In this document: piece after piece, positions 1 through 11,400 of the stretch
How positions within the stretch are numbered: the stretch's first letter is position 1
How the letters are laid out: each line of letters opens with the position of its first letter
Assembly: GCF_021869535.1 (NCBI RefSeq)
Contig: NW_026262668.1
Location: forward strand, 20,837,732 to 20,901,731
DNA length: 64,000 nt
Direction of reading: 5' to 3'
DNA from: Mytilus californianus
Lineage: Eukaryota; Mollusca; Bivalvia; Mytilida; Mytilidae
Position numbers and translations under genes: made by a program
The notes under the pieces: model-generated
The model's database searches: none
The model's input: the letters and a program-made list of their open reading frames with translations, nothing else
What the model was told of the DNA's origin: nothing

Positions 1-300
1 TCTCATAAACATGTTTAACCCCGCCGCATTTTTGCGCCTGTCCCAAGTCAGGAGCGTTTAGCCTTTGTTAGTCTTGTATTATTTTTAATTTAAGTTTCTT
101 GTGTACAATTTGGAGTTTAGTATGGCGTTCATTATCACTGAACTAGTATATATATTTGTTTAGGGGCCAGCTGAAGGACGCCTCCGGGTGCGGGAATTTA
201 TCGCTGCATTGAAGACCTGTTGGTGACCTTCTGCTGTTGTCTGTACTATGGTCGGGTTGTTGTCTCTTTGACACATTCCCCATTTCCATTCTCAATTTTA
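1..300 (+). mobile_element. Penelope-like element 3' tail fragment
   Basis: This stretch aligns by eye with the non-coding end of the Penelope-like element at 17835-18430 (opposite strand). Shared words are CTGTCCCAAGTCAGG, GGGGCCAGCTGAAG and GTCTCTTTGACACATTCCCC, ending near CATTCTCAATTTTAT. Other copies end at the same 3' point (about 23706 on the minus strand and about 29122 on the plus strand), which is what 5'-truncated retrocopies look like. Small ORFs here are not genes. Confidence 0.65.
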
Positions 301-330
301 TTCAGTTTAGCCTACTTTCAAATAAGCATG

Positions 331-1035
331 TCAGCTATGTTGGTCCATATATAATCATAAGGTTTATTTGTCGTCGGCAAATTTTTCTCAATACTTTTCT
401 GATACTATTTGCAACTGTCAAATTTAACCTAAATTAGGCCTGAATATTAAACCTATGGTGTTTATTTGCAAAATTGTTTTCCATGTTCCTGCATACCAAC
501 TAACCAAAATGACTTCTGTAACTTTAGGAGATATTGGTAAACCATTTAATAACTTGCTACTCAGAACAACACTTTGTTGGAATTATACTTAGAATGTCCT
601 CTTTCTGATTAACACAAGATTATTTTACAGACTAAGAAAGATTGACATTTTTACTTAAAATGGAAAATCCCTGTTTTGAAGACACATATTTTCTTTTCAA
701 TTATGCAATCTAAACGAGATAACCTTCAAACGAACATACGAATTTCACAAATGATCCCAGGTATTTCACCTTTGCAAAATTTGTTTTTAGGCCAATGAAA
801 AATCTGGGATGTTGCCATTTTTTAATTCATACAATAGCTTAGAACCATGTATTAATTAATACCCGACCACACAGATTCTAGATTAAACCTCTACCAAACT
901 ATTAATTTAAAAACAGATTTAAAGTCAAGATGAATACCATCACAATTACTTAACATTAACTCATCATCCTAAGGCAAAAAACATATTCACAACTTTTCCT
1001 TAGAGCAAAGGCCAAAACCAAATCATTATAAAAAT
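331..1035. other. AT-rich non-genic sequence
   Basis: I see no coding region, tRNA or recognisable repeat here. Confidence 0.5.
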
Positions 1036-1039
1036 AAGA

Positions 1040-1290
1040 AGATGTGGTATGATTGCCGATGAGACAACTCTCCTCCAAAGACCAAATGACGTAGCAGTAA
1101 GCAACTGTATGTCACCCTACAGCATTCAAAAATGAGTAAAACCCATACCGCACAGCAAGCTATAAAAACCTCGAAATGACAAATGTAAAACAATTCAAAC
1201 GAGAAAACTAACGGCTTGCTTTATGTACAAACAAAATTGAATGAAAGATCATAAGATGATTCTGTACACAATTTATGGTTTTGGTGCTGG
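1040..1290 (+). repeat. Mussel dispersed repeat B, partial
   Basis: It begins with the family signature GATGTGGTATGATTGCC followed by GAGACAACTCTCC and continues through GTAAAACAATTCAAACGAG. Other copies lie at 4866-5490 (reverse), 22741-22995, 51145-51860 and 60108-60565. No coding capacity is seen. I do not know its class. Confidence 0.75.
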
Positions 1291-1330
1291 TGGGAAATAC
1301 TTGATCACTGGGTCTATAAACACAAAATAT

Positions 1331-1976
1331 AATTCAATATAGAAACATCTGTAAAATACATACAAACAGCTTCTTCAAAGAAATACAACCGCATCAGGAA
1401 CGTCACAGATTAAAGCAAACTTTTGTAGAATGATCGTATGGTGGTTTTCTGCAGAATCATTATTTTGGTGCTAATTAGCAATCCAATGTTTCGTCTATGA
1501 AAAAATATAGCTTGACATACAAGTATTTCCTACATATTTACACGATTTACGACATTATGCATGAAAAGTTCTAAGTTACGTAGGCCATTTCGAATTTTTG
1601 GTTTGTGGTGCCGATTTTAAATCAAAACCAGTTATTGTTCAATAGTAAAAGCGCTTCGTATGTAGATTTGGTATCTGTGACATGTCGTCAAACGTACCTC
1701 AAAATGCAGGGATGTTTCTCATATTATTTTCAGTGACATTTAAACTTGATAAGCCTATCTCCAAATGTAGACCACCAATGTCACTATCAACACAAAATTT
1801 TGCACTAACTTGTTGCTAAATACATTTTGCACTAACCAAAATGAAAATCCAAAAATTTGACTAACAGTTACAGATATATTTTTATTTGGTTCCTTTTCAG
1901 ATTAACTAACAGGCAATGATATCGGTGATTTTATATAAACAACAAAGCCAGAAATTTCAACGCGTTTTGAAAAATA
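1331..1976. other. Non-genic sequence
   Basis: AT-rich sequence with no supported feature. It ends in the left target duplication of the SINE (1977-1986). Confidence 0.5.
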
Positions 1977-1986
1977 CATTGAATAA

Positions 1987-2240
1987 CTATTTGATTTGAT
2001 TTTTGGTGTTTTAACGCCACTTTTAAGCACCGCTTTTGGGCTATTTCGTGGCGGCCAGTTTTTATTGGTGGAGGAAGCCTGAGTGCCCGGAGAAAACCAC
2101 CGACCTTCGATAGAAAAACTGACAATCCTAGTCGATTAAGATTGGAGTAGAGTGGAGCGGGGTTCGAACTCACAACCTGAGTGTTGACTGGCTAGTGATT
2201 ACAGTAGTAACTACTTAGACCACTCGGCCACCGAGGCCCC
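1987..2240 (-). mobile_element. tRNA-derived SINE with 10-bp target-site duplication
   Basis: On the minus strand the element starts with a tRNA-like head. Box A lies in GGCCGAGTGGTCTAAG and box B in GAGTTCGAACCCC, giving a Ser/Leu-type head with a long variable region. A conserved body follows, containing GGTGGTTTTCTCCGGGCACT and GGCCGCCACGAAATAGCCC, like the central 'Meta' domain known from bivalve SINEs. It ends in a short A/T-rich tail. CATTGAATAA flanks it perfectly at 1977-1986 and 2241-2250. Clean flanks and an intact promoter head suggest a fairly recent insertion. Confidence 0.88.
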
Positions 2241-2529
2241 CATTGAATAATTTTAAAAACACAACTCTTAGATAAATGTGTTGTTGTTGATTAATATCAA
2301 CAGACACAATAATCGTATTACTACCATGATGTCACCTAATAAATTAAATTATGAAATAGAAAATATAAATTTATGCACAACCTAAAACACTGTTATTATT
2401 TTACTATCCACACTATTCTGTGTCCACAGTAGTACCAGTAGACAAACGAAAAAAAACCATTAGTCAAAGGGACACAACTCTGAACATTTGTGCGAAATGA
2501 TGAATTGATTTGCCTTATTTGAATATAAT

Positions 2530-2700
2530 GAAGAAATATTTTGCATAGACTAAAGAGTTTTACACTTCTATGGAATAGCTTACCAACGAACATAAAAACA
2601 TCAACATCTTTATTTAAATCTAAATGCTTTAAATATCTCCGTCAATTCAAACAGAGATAGATTAATTGGTATGCACACTATGTAAGATATTAATCTTATG
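2530..2700 (+). pseudogene. LINE reverse transcriptase C-terminal remnant
   Basis: One frame reads LWNSLPTNIKTSTSLFK and on to a stop after KYLRQFKQR. This is the typical last segment of LINE ORF2 proteins, after the RT domain. No RT core lies upstream, so only a 3' stub remains. Confidence 0.5.
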
Positions 2701-2729
2701 TATATATACTATGTATACTGCTTGTTTGT

Positions 2730-2755
2730 TGCGTGAACCCCTGAGGGTTCACGCA
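2730..2755. repeat. Perfect 11-bp hairpin
   Basis: TGCGTGAACCC and GGGTTCACGCA form a perfect stem around the loop CTGA. It lies just after the LINE 3' stub. It could be a 3' UTR stem-loop used by the LINE RT, or the 5' hairpin of a truncated tandem-core element. Confidence 0.6.
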
Positions 2756-2760
2756 TATTT

Positions 2761-3832
2761 ATTAGTTAGAAATATAGTCTATGGAAGAATATTCGGAATA
2801 TTCGGAAGCTAAATTATTGTTCATTCGGAAAACCTATTCATCTTATCTGTATTAGCTTCCTGCAATTAAGAGCACCTCCATACGGTGTATCTAAGATATT
2901 TAAAACATGGCAATAAAGAATTTTCACAGATCGCTAATTCACTTATCTGATATATGATAATAAACAATCTATAGATCCTTTTCAAACATGTTTATTTATT
3001 GTAAAGCAACATTTTATGCATTGCAATAGTTTACTGACTTGGGCAAAGTTGACAGTTGTACCCTTTGATAAACAAGTGAAAGTTAAATGGTCAAGATTTA
3101 ATTATAACGACATATGGTATCAAACATCAGTGTCTAGATATTCACAGGGAGATATTTTAAAATAGTGCTGTGGTTTCTACATAATGAGTTATAGCTATTG
3201 TGGGCTTTTGGGATTTGATTTGTAACAATAAAATCATTATGCACACTTGTCATTTTGACAAATCAGATAAAAAAAATCTGTTTCAAATGAAAATAAAACA
3301 AGTAAAATAAAGACTGTTCGTTAATATACATTTTTACAACTTTTACTGTTTCCTTTTTACAGTATTCTCTATCAATTAAGTTATCTTGTAAGTTAATTAA
3401 ATGTTTATTTAATTCATTGATGTCACTATTATTTCAGTGACCGCTGCAGAAAGTCTCGACTCGTTCAAGAGACTACTGCGTGCACATTAAATTTCAAGTC
3501 CCATGTTTTTATTTGCACCATATATAAATGTTATGTACAGCACACATTATTTCCTTTCTTTTAAAATAATTTTTGGACTTGTTAAGTATGCAAGCGCACA
3601 CCAAACAGTGACAGGAAAGTCAACCAAATGACGGTGGTCACTTAGTGGTAGAAGTAGAAATTTCTTATATTATTCACACACTGTAATGCTCTTAAATTTA
3701 TGTGTATTTTGGATGTGCACTAGTGATTGGTAAATATTGATACGTTTCTGTGTTTTTAATATATGTGACTTAACATCAAGAATTCCATTATTATGGAATC
3801 GTTCACTTTTGTACACTTCGGTATCTAAATAG
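2761..3832. other. Non-genic sequence
   Basis: No gene is seen. The last 8 bases (3825-3832) are the left target duplication of the MITE that follows. Confidence 0.5.
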
Positions 3833-4371
3833 AGGATGGTAAAAGGGAGGGTCTGAACACGGAAACACGTGAAATAACAAAATCGCAAAAACGTTGCACA
3901 GAGAAAAAAAAAAACACTCTGGAAAAACGAAGCCAAGTAATAAAATCGTAAATATTAAGGAAAAAAGTACCAACAGTTATTACTCAGCCGTTCTTGGAGA
4001 TCATGCAGTCATTATAAATGGACATGGCGACCCTGCATGTGGTCACCTTTTAGCGTCCGTTAGTTGCATCCGATTTATCATAGTAATATAATAGGCTATT
4101 AATAAATATCTTGGGACCAGTTAATTAGTTTATAATTTAAAACAATATTTGGGCTGACTTTGAATTAGTCCCGGTTTACTTTTTAATGAAATGCGGGACA
4201 AGCACGAGAAAATAAGAGTACCGACACGAAACACGGAAAATAATTAAGGGAAAACACGAAGCACGCACATCGAACCAAACACGAGAAAACGAGAAATAAA
4301 ACGTTGAAACACGGAAACACGTGAAATGAAAAGGCCGAAAACGTTGAACGAAAATAACCCTTTACCATCCT
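3833..4371. mobile_element. Non-autonomous hAT-like MITE (539 bp)
   Basis: The ends are inverted copies of AGGATGGTAAAAGGG (left) and CCCTTTACCATCCT (right). An exact 8-bp duplication, CTAAATAG, flanks them at 3825-3832 and 4372-4379. An 8-bp duplication is the mark of hAT transposases. There is no transposase ORF. The interior is rich in ACACG words. Near-direct copies of GGAAACACGTGAAAT and AAAACGTTG lie close to both ends. Confidence 0.82.
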
Positions 4372-4379
4372 CTAAATAG

Positions 4380-4865
4380 GCCATACTAGATGTCGACACC
4401 TCATATTAGAACTTAAGTAGATGGTCAATTTCGTTTGCAAGGTTAAAGAAATCTTCAACTTGCTCTTATCTGCCTGTGAAGACCATAAAACCGTCATCCC
4501 TATTGATAGTGTAATTTGATGTTTTCTCTCCATTGGAACTTATCTAAGATTTTAATGAGTACAAATTAATAAGCCTGGTTGGTACGCTCCTATAATGTGT
4601 TTGTATAACAGTCCATTAAACTCAAATTCATTGTTTCTAAGAATTAATTTAACAAATGCAGTTAAATCTATTTTGTTGAGAATCTTTAAAGTATATTCTC
4701 CTGTGTGTCAATAAATTATAATGCATTGATAACAATTTCTTCTAAATTGATCATATTTGTCTACATTGACGTACATCATAGGCAATAAGAATGCATACTT
4801 TTTTTTACCTCGTGTGACTCTATTTTATTAATGAATTATTTTGTTTCTTGAATATAAAAGTTATG
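4380..4865. other. Non-genic sequence
   Basis: I see no gene or recognisable element. Confidence 0.5.
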
Positions 4866-5490
4866 CCTCTTTAATAATTGGATGTTGGATGTGTACTAAT
4901 TGATAATTTAGTCTGAGATGCAGGATTTTTTTAATTAGTTGTTAGTGGCTTTGAACTAGCTGTCAGTAACTGCGAGTACTCTCAGATCTGTGCTTAGTGT
5001 CTATTTGTTGTTGGGATATACAAGTACCCGGCCACGTCCACTCTGTGTAGTATTTCTGTTTGTATCCATCTGATTAGTTAAGCTTTTTCAACTGATTTTT
5101 ATAGTTCGTTCTAATGTTGTACTGTTACACCACTGTCCCAGGTTAGGGGGAGGGTTGGGATCCCGCTAACATGTTTAACCCCGCCACATTCTGTATGTAT
5201 GTGCCTGTCCCAAGTCAGGAGCCTGTAATTCAGTGGTTGTCGTTTGTTGATGTGTTACATATTTGTTTTTCGTTCATTTTTTGCACATAAATTAGGTCGT
5301 TAGTTTTCTCGTTTGAATTGTTTTACATTTGTCATTTCGGGGCCTTTTATCGATGACTATGCGGTATGGGCTTTGCTCATTGTTGAAGGCCGTACGGTGA
5401 CCTATAGTTGTTAATTTCTGTGTCATTTGGTCTCTTATGGAGAGTTGTCTCATTGGCAATCATACCACATCTTCTTTTTTATATTTATAA
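4866..5490 (-). repeat. Mussel dispersed repeat B, long copy
   Basis: Read on the minus strand it starts at GATGTGGTATGATTGCC (near 5475). It passes through CCGTACGGCCTTCAAC, CAGGCTCCTGACTTGGGACA and GGCGGGGTTAAACATG, and ends beyond GACGTGGCCGGGTACTTG. This is one of the longest copies in the window, about 620 bp. The CTGACTTGGGACAGG plus GGGGTTAAACATGTT core is shared with the Penelope 3' tail, although the rest is unrelated. Confidence 0.75.
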
Positions 5491-7039
5491 TTAGATCACG
5501 GGAGAGTTACAATTATTGATGATTGGTCGGTAACGAACATTAATGTGTCCTGCTAGCTGACCAGTTCGCAATGCCTCATTATTTATTTCTAGATTAATTT
5601 AATGAATTTTTGGAAGAAGGTACATGTGTCCTCCATGTTTTGAATTATTATTATTCTTTAAGAAATTATACGTCTGGGAATCTTTTTTTTTTCTCTCCTT
5701 GCTTTAAATTTAACACTTCTCTCAACATGCCAAAATTGTAATGATTTATAATAAAAAGAAAATATTATCCTCCACACACATGGCCAAGATAACACTAATA
5801 TATAATTTCTTATTCAGTTGAATTAATAATTAGAATAAATAAGTTCTAAGGTTCACGTATTGTCTTTTTTTTTTTTTTAAAGCAACTTGTTTTATTGTTT
5901 ATTTGTATGTACTATACCATTGTCTACTTTGTTTATGCGGCCGAAGTCAGATTAGTGAAAACTAATTGGGTTACCCTCTTTAAATAAAGAATATTATCAT
6001 TATTATCAATATTATTATTGTTGTTTCAATAACACTTCATCACATTGTGTCAAGTGTCGTATGTATTTTGATAATTTGATGTTGGTTAAGGAGAAGAGCG
6101 TATGTCATTGGAGTTATTTTTGTCCATGAGCTTATACGATTGTCTAAGAAAAATGAAAACATCAAATTATGATTTTTTTATTTGCTGGCAGAAAGAAAGA
6201 TGGACAACGAACCCAGTGGTTGATCTGATATCTGTTATTGAAAATAAACTCGAAATAATGAGACAAGTTATCATACTTTGTAGCCAAAGAAAACTTAGGA
6301 AATTTTACATTGAAATGTACTTACGCATGTTATAATTCTAAGTATACTTTAAGTTTCCAAAACGAAAATATAACTTTAAATCTATTCTTGAGCTTTCTAA
6401 TTGATTCTCACGTTTACCGGTATCATATGATACAAAAATCGGACGTGTCAACTTCATTCAAAGTGGTTAATTAAGTTTGCGCCCATTTTAAGATGATCGT
6501 TAAAGAGCGCAGCTATTTCGACATACTGGGAAGACTAAGTACTAGTTCGTAAATAAAAACACTTTGTGTTCAGTATATATGTCTCACTTTATTAAGAACT
6601 AAAACTAAATATCATAAAGTTTCTTGTTGATGACATAAAATAATTTAGTATATCGCCAATTCAAATAAGTGGTTTAACTTTTTGTGATAAAGGATAAATT
6701 CCAAGACGACGCAATGAGTTCCAGTCCCACTCCTGATAGCTTAATTCAAATAGCTTTTCAATGGAATAACTAAGACCAAAATATTCGTAAGACAGAAAAA
6801 ACACATTCCGATGTTATTTTTATAAATTAATATATAACACAATATTCACAATTTATGCCGTAATGCAGTGCTTTTTAAGAAAACACAAAAGGCGAATCTC
6901 GTTTCAAATTCCAATAAATCATGATAAATTTGAACTAAATCTTTTGAACAGTATAATGGAATTTGTGTTTTGCTTGAAAATTCTCAAACTTTTTTTTAAA
7001 AAATTGGATTTTGTTGATACTTAGTCAAAATCAAAAAGT
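5491..7039. other. Non-genic sequence
   Basis: It holds a poly-T run near 5866-5878. A possible retroelement tail lies near 5985-6025 (AATAAAG followed by ATTATT-type repeats). No gene is supported; the 77-residue ORF at 6102 has no recognisable feature. Confidence 0.45.
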
Positions 7040-7345
7040 TGAAATAACAAAAATACTGAACTCCAAAGGAAAATTCAAAACGGAAAGTCCCCTTTCAAAT
7101 GGCAGAATCAAAAGCTCAAACACATCAAACGAATAGTAAACAACTGTCATATTCCTGACGTGGTACAGGCATTTTCTTATGTAGAAAATGGTGGATTGAA
7201 CCTGGTTTAATAGCTATCTAAACCTCTCACTTGTATGACAGTCGCATAAAATTCCATTATATTGACAACAATGTGTGAACAAAACAAACAGACATAATAA
7301 GTAAAAATGTCAAAATAGGGGTACAGCAGTCAACATTGTGTTTTA
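7040..7345 (+). repeat. Mussel dispersed repeat E
   Basis: The words AAATACTGAACTCCAAAGG, CATCAAACGAAT and AACTGTCATATTCCTGACG recur at 22600-22740 on the opposite strand and in part at 44853-44890. No coding capacity is seen. Confidence 0.6.
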
Positions 7346-7620
7346 ATCTTAATCACTTTAAAAACAAACAAATATGTGAACAAACAAAAACAAAAAGGCA
7401 TATAGACAAAGCACTAAAGCAAAAATGAAAGTCAAGAATACAAAAATGGACCATAGCACAATAACACAATGACGGGATGTATAAGTACCGAGCCACGCCA
7501 CAGGGATGTTTCCAAAAATGGACTTAACAGTAAAGATAATAATTTACAAAGACAAATAATGGAACAATATAACACGTAATTAAGGATGTACTTAGGTGAG
7601 GTTTAGGAATTTGCCGCAGA

Positions 7621-8674
7621 ATCCTCCTTATCCAACTACTAATTTGTGTCAGATGTTCGGACTCCTTGGTTTTTTCCCTTTAATACAGAGTAAAAATTTT
7701 TGCCCCATAACACACATTTTTCCTTTCATATAAGACTTCAATAGCTCATAAAAGGTCATTAACCAAAATTTAAGCAGATTCTAGATTTCTTTTCTTTCGA
7801 TTTGAGACCCAAATAATATCAATGCAAATATAAGGTAAAAGTCCGAGTCAGCCTTTTCCCGCCATTTTTTAAAAATCAAAAAAATAAAAAAAGGAGCTCC
7901 AATATTTTTTGCTTATTTTGTTCCTTAACTAATGCTCTTCCGATTTATAGTAACAATTTTAAATTCTAGATTTTTTTAATTTCACCAAATATAACCAAAG
8001 CAGAAAAATAAACTATCAAATATGAACCGCAAGCTATTTTAAAATTTAAACCTTTCTAGCATGTTATAACGGGCCTTATTCAGACATCAATATTTTGTTC
8101 GAATAAATCAAGAAGACCGCACATATATGCGTGACAGTGCAACAATTGAGATCACATACTCTGATATATCTTATAATGTCTTTTAATAAAATGGAACAAC
8201 CTTATAACGAATAATCGTTTTGAGACTGAGGCATGTTGTTTTCTAGTGCCTCAATCATACTCTTTTGATGTTGAAACTTTTGTTTCGTTTAAATGTTGAA
8301 GTTTGTGATTTGGTCAGTGTAAGGGGAACCACTTATGGTAAGTCAATAAAATTTTGGTATGCATTTGTATTAGCATTGTCACTTGATTGGTTGACCCTGC
8401 ACCCTCAGTCATCGTTTATTGGCATTAAAACTTTCGCATAGTGTATATATTAAAGTTATTCCCATCTTAATTTCATAATTTGCATTATACTATCAAAATT
8501 ACATAAGACGAAACATATCTTTGTGTCAACATTTTATTGTTAAAATATTTTGCTTTTATATGTATCCCCGGAAAACATTTTAAATCGATGGTTGGTGGCT
8601 TTGAGTTCAGTCATTTTATGCAGAAAAGGCTTAAACATTAGCAAAATTGGAAAAACAAATTGACACTTTATAAA
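7621..8674. other. Non-genic sequence
   Basis: AT-rich, with no supported feature. Confidence 0.5.
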
Positions 8675-8689
8675 TGTTATTCGTCCGAA

Positions 8690-8728
8690 ATGATTTTCTG
8701 GATTTACCTTCATCAGGAATGCTCAAAG
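8690..8728 (-). ncRNA. Degenerate hammerhead-ribozyme-like motif
   Basis: On the minus strand: GAGCATTC, then the core CTGATGA, a short GG/CC stem II, GAAA, and TTTC before GGACG. Stem I pairs only partly and the pair next to the core in stem II is mismatched, so it is probably inactive. The flanking CCAAGGATGTATAA context recurs at 43318-43400. Confidence 0.45.
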
Positions 8729-8859
8729 CAGAATAATTTGTAAGCCAAGGATGTATAAATATCGAAAAACAGTTTAAGAGCTATATGACCAAAAAGAACA
8801 TAAAAAAAAATAACCAAATTCAACTAAGGTCATCTGCAACAGAGTGTTGTTGTGCCCCA

Positions 8860-9370
8860 GACGTCCTCATATTTGATATACTAAAAGACGGAAGCAGGTC
8901 TTGTAACCGCCTGATTCCGTCCGTCCGAGAAAAAAAACTTCAATGTTTTCTTGGCTCCAATTGAATGGAATGATTTCATATTTGGTCTTCAGCTTGATGA
9001 TATTGAGTTGTAGCTTGTAAGCAATTTTTACATCTGCCATGTAGCCACTTCCTGTTTGCCGATAGGTGAAATTTTACAACACTCACTTTACAAGGAAAAT
9101 CTTCTTTAAAATTTTCTTGGCATTAGTGAAAGGGAATGATCAGTTATACTCCAGTATACATATTTCCTCTATCAGTTGCATGCGCAGCAGCGACGCAGCC
9201 CAGACCCGGTATTGGTCTTTGTTTGGTTTTTTTAACAAAAAATTCAATGAAAACTTGGATTTAATATTTATGTTATTGATAAAGCAATATCTTTGATAAC
9301 AACATAACTCTATTTGAAACATCATAGACACAATTGTAAAGGGAAACTGACAAAATGTCATGACCAGAAA
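8860..9370. mobile_element. Tandem-core (Helentron/pearl-like) fragment
   Basis: It contains a CCGTCCGTCCG microsatellite near 8918-8930 followed by one core unit. Bases 8946-9066 are nearly identical (3 differences in 121) to 10870-10990 inside another element. No coding region is seen. Confidence 0.5.
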
Positions 9371-9602
9371 TTAGTATTTTGAGGCAAAAATTAAGGCTTT
9401 ATTGTAAATTCGCAGAAAATTGGAAACCGGAAAATATGCCTAATGCAACTCTATTTTAAACTTAAACAAATATAAATGTTAAAGGATACTGATATAATTT
9501 CATAACTAGAAATTACCATATTTGGACAAATTTTTGGTTGTGATTACGTAAAACTATTAAGATTAACGGAAACTTAACGGATATACATTAAGGGGTCAGT
9601 GA

Positions 9603-9650
9603 GTTAACGGAGAGAACCACCGACCTTCGGTAGGAAAACTGACAATCATA
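9603..9650 (-). mobile_element. SINE body fragment
   Basis: AACCACCGACCTTCGGTAGG and AAACTGACAATC match the middle of the SINE at 1987-2240. Head and tail are absent. Confidence 0.55.
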
Positions 9651-9659
9651 GGGGCGTTG

Positions 9660-10395
9660 ATATCGATCGTATAACAATCAATGACTCCTAATTGTTGTAT
9701 TTTCTCAAGGGGCGCGGCTTAAAAATCTAACAATCCAATCATAAGCAGCAGTAATTCATTTATATTACGGTATCCTATAATGCCACGTAAACACACAAAC
9801 ATGTACATAGTTACTTCGGTCGATATATTTTTCACGATTGATCAAATAAGATCACTTCTTATTATCTGCTTTGCTGGGAAAAAAATAGCAAAATGTCCAT
9901 CGAATACTAACGTGTTTAGGAAAGTGGGATTAGAACGACAAATTGACAGCAAGAATTACTTATTTCGGTAATTTTTTTAATGGGTCGAACTATTTAAAGA
10001 AAATGATCACCCTGTAATGCATATGTTTAACTTACATACATTTTGTAGAAAATCCCGAGGCTTTATCAATGATTGGATTGAACTCGGTTTGATATAAATA
10101 TATCATTTTATATGTACTCCCGAGTTTGTTTATTGAGTTGGCATATTTCATCTAAACCCAGATATATTTCTAAGAAAGTCGAGCAAATGGCACAATAAAT
10201 GCATGGTTTGGTTCGTTCGACTTGCTATATAAAAATAGTTTCGTTGAATAACTAATACATTACTTTTATATAATAAATAAAGCACATATGTATAAAGAAG
10301 TCATAAAATAAACAATCCAAATTTGAAATTTCGTTGGTAAGCTATATGCGGAGACTGTACTTTAGAATGCGCTAGCTAGCGTCAAGAACCATTTA
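9660..10395. other. Non-genic sequence
   Basis: No supported feature. Confidence 0.5.
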
Positions 10396-10397
10396 AT

Positions 10398-10478
10398 TTT
10401 CGGGAGGTATTAGTTCCGACAGATTTCGGGAGGTATTAGTTCCGACAGATTTCGGGAGGTATTAGTTCCGACAGATTT
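10398..10478 (+). repeat. 26-bp perfect tandem triplication
   Basis: Three identical head-to-tail copies of a 26-bp unit containing GGGAGGTATTAGTTCCGAC. They lie just outside the tandem-core element that follows. Confidence 0.9.
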
Positions 10479-10559
10479 GTTTTTGTGCTTGTAATGAAAA
10501 CCAGAATATTTGAAGACCATGCTTCCGGCCAGAAGAATATTTCCTTTAAAATTGCCAAT

Positions 10560-11400
10560 AATTTTTGTCGAGCTTTCGACTTTTGTCGAAAAAGCGAGAC
10601 AAAGCGATCTTACATTCCGTCGGCGTCGTCGTCGTCGTCGTCGTCGGCGGCGGCGTCCACAAATATTCACTCAGTGGTTAAAGTTTTTGAATTTTTAATA
10701 ACTTTCTTAAACTATCCTGGATTTCTACCAAACTTGGACAGAAGCTTGTTTATGATCATAAGTAAATTTTGTAAAAAAAAAACCCCATTTTTCCGTATTT
10801 TACTTATAAATGGACTTAGTTTTTCTGCCAGGAAACATTACATTCACTCTGTGGTTAAAGTTTTTAAAATTTTCTTGGCTCCAATTGAATGGAATGATTT
10901 AATATTTGGTCTTCAGCTTGATGATATTGAGTTGTAGCTTGTAAGCAATGTTTGCATCTGCCATGTAGCCACTTCCTGTTTGCCGATAGGAAACATTACA
11001 TTCACTCTGTGGTTAAAGTTTTTAAAATTTTAATAACTTTCTTAAACAATCCTGGATTTGTACCAAACATGGACAGAAGTTTGTTTATGATCAAAAGCTA
11101 GTATCTAGAAGGAAATTTTTATTAAAATTTTGTACTTGTTTATCCATATTTTACTTATAAATGGACTTAGTTTTTCTTCCAGTTAACATTACATACAGTC
11201 TGCAGTTAGATTTTTTTAAAACATTTATTAGATTCATAAACTATCCTGGATTTTTACCAAACTTGGACAGAAGCTTCTTACAATAAAAAAAATGTATCGA
11301 GAGGAATATTTTTATTAAAGTTTTTCCTCGTCTCATTTTTGTTGAGCCTGCGATTAACAGCAAAAGTAGGCGAGACACTGGGTTCCGTGGAACCCTTACG
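10560..11400 (-). mobile_element. Helentron-like tandem-core element, family F
   Basis: Read on the minus strand it opens with a perfect hairpin: GGGTTCC, loop AC, GGAACCC at 11380-11395. Then GTCTCGCCTACTTTTGCTG follows. About four units of ~180-190 bp come next, each with ACTTATAAATGG in reverse and TCCAAGTTTGGTA. A GACGACGAC / GCCGCC microsatellite at 10618-10656 and a terminal segment with CGACAAAAGTCG complete it. One unit has been replaced by the 121-bp block shared with 8946-9066. Polyarginine or polyserine ORFs here are only translations of the microsatellite. Confidence 0.7.

Noticed and set aside
2160-2240. tRNA gene on the minus strand
   Set aside because: Boxes A and B are present, but they belong to a SINE with body, tail and a target-site duplication.
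10410-10698. Arginine-, serine- or alanine-rich proteins
   Set aside because: They are translations of a CGT/CGG microsatellite in several frames.
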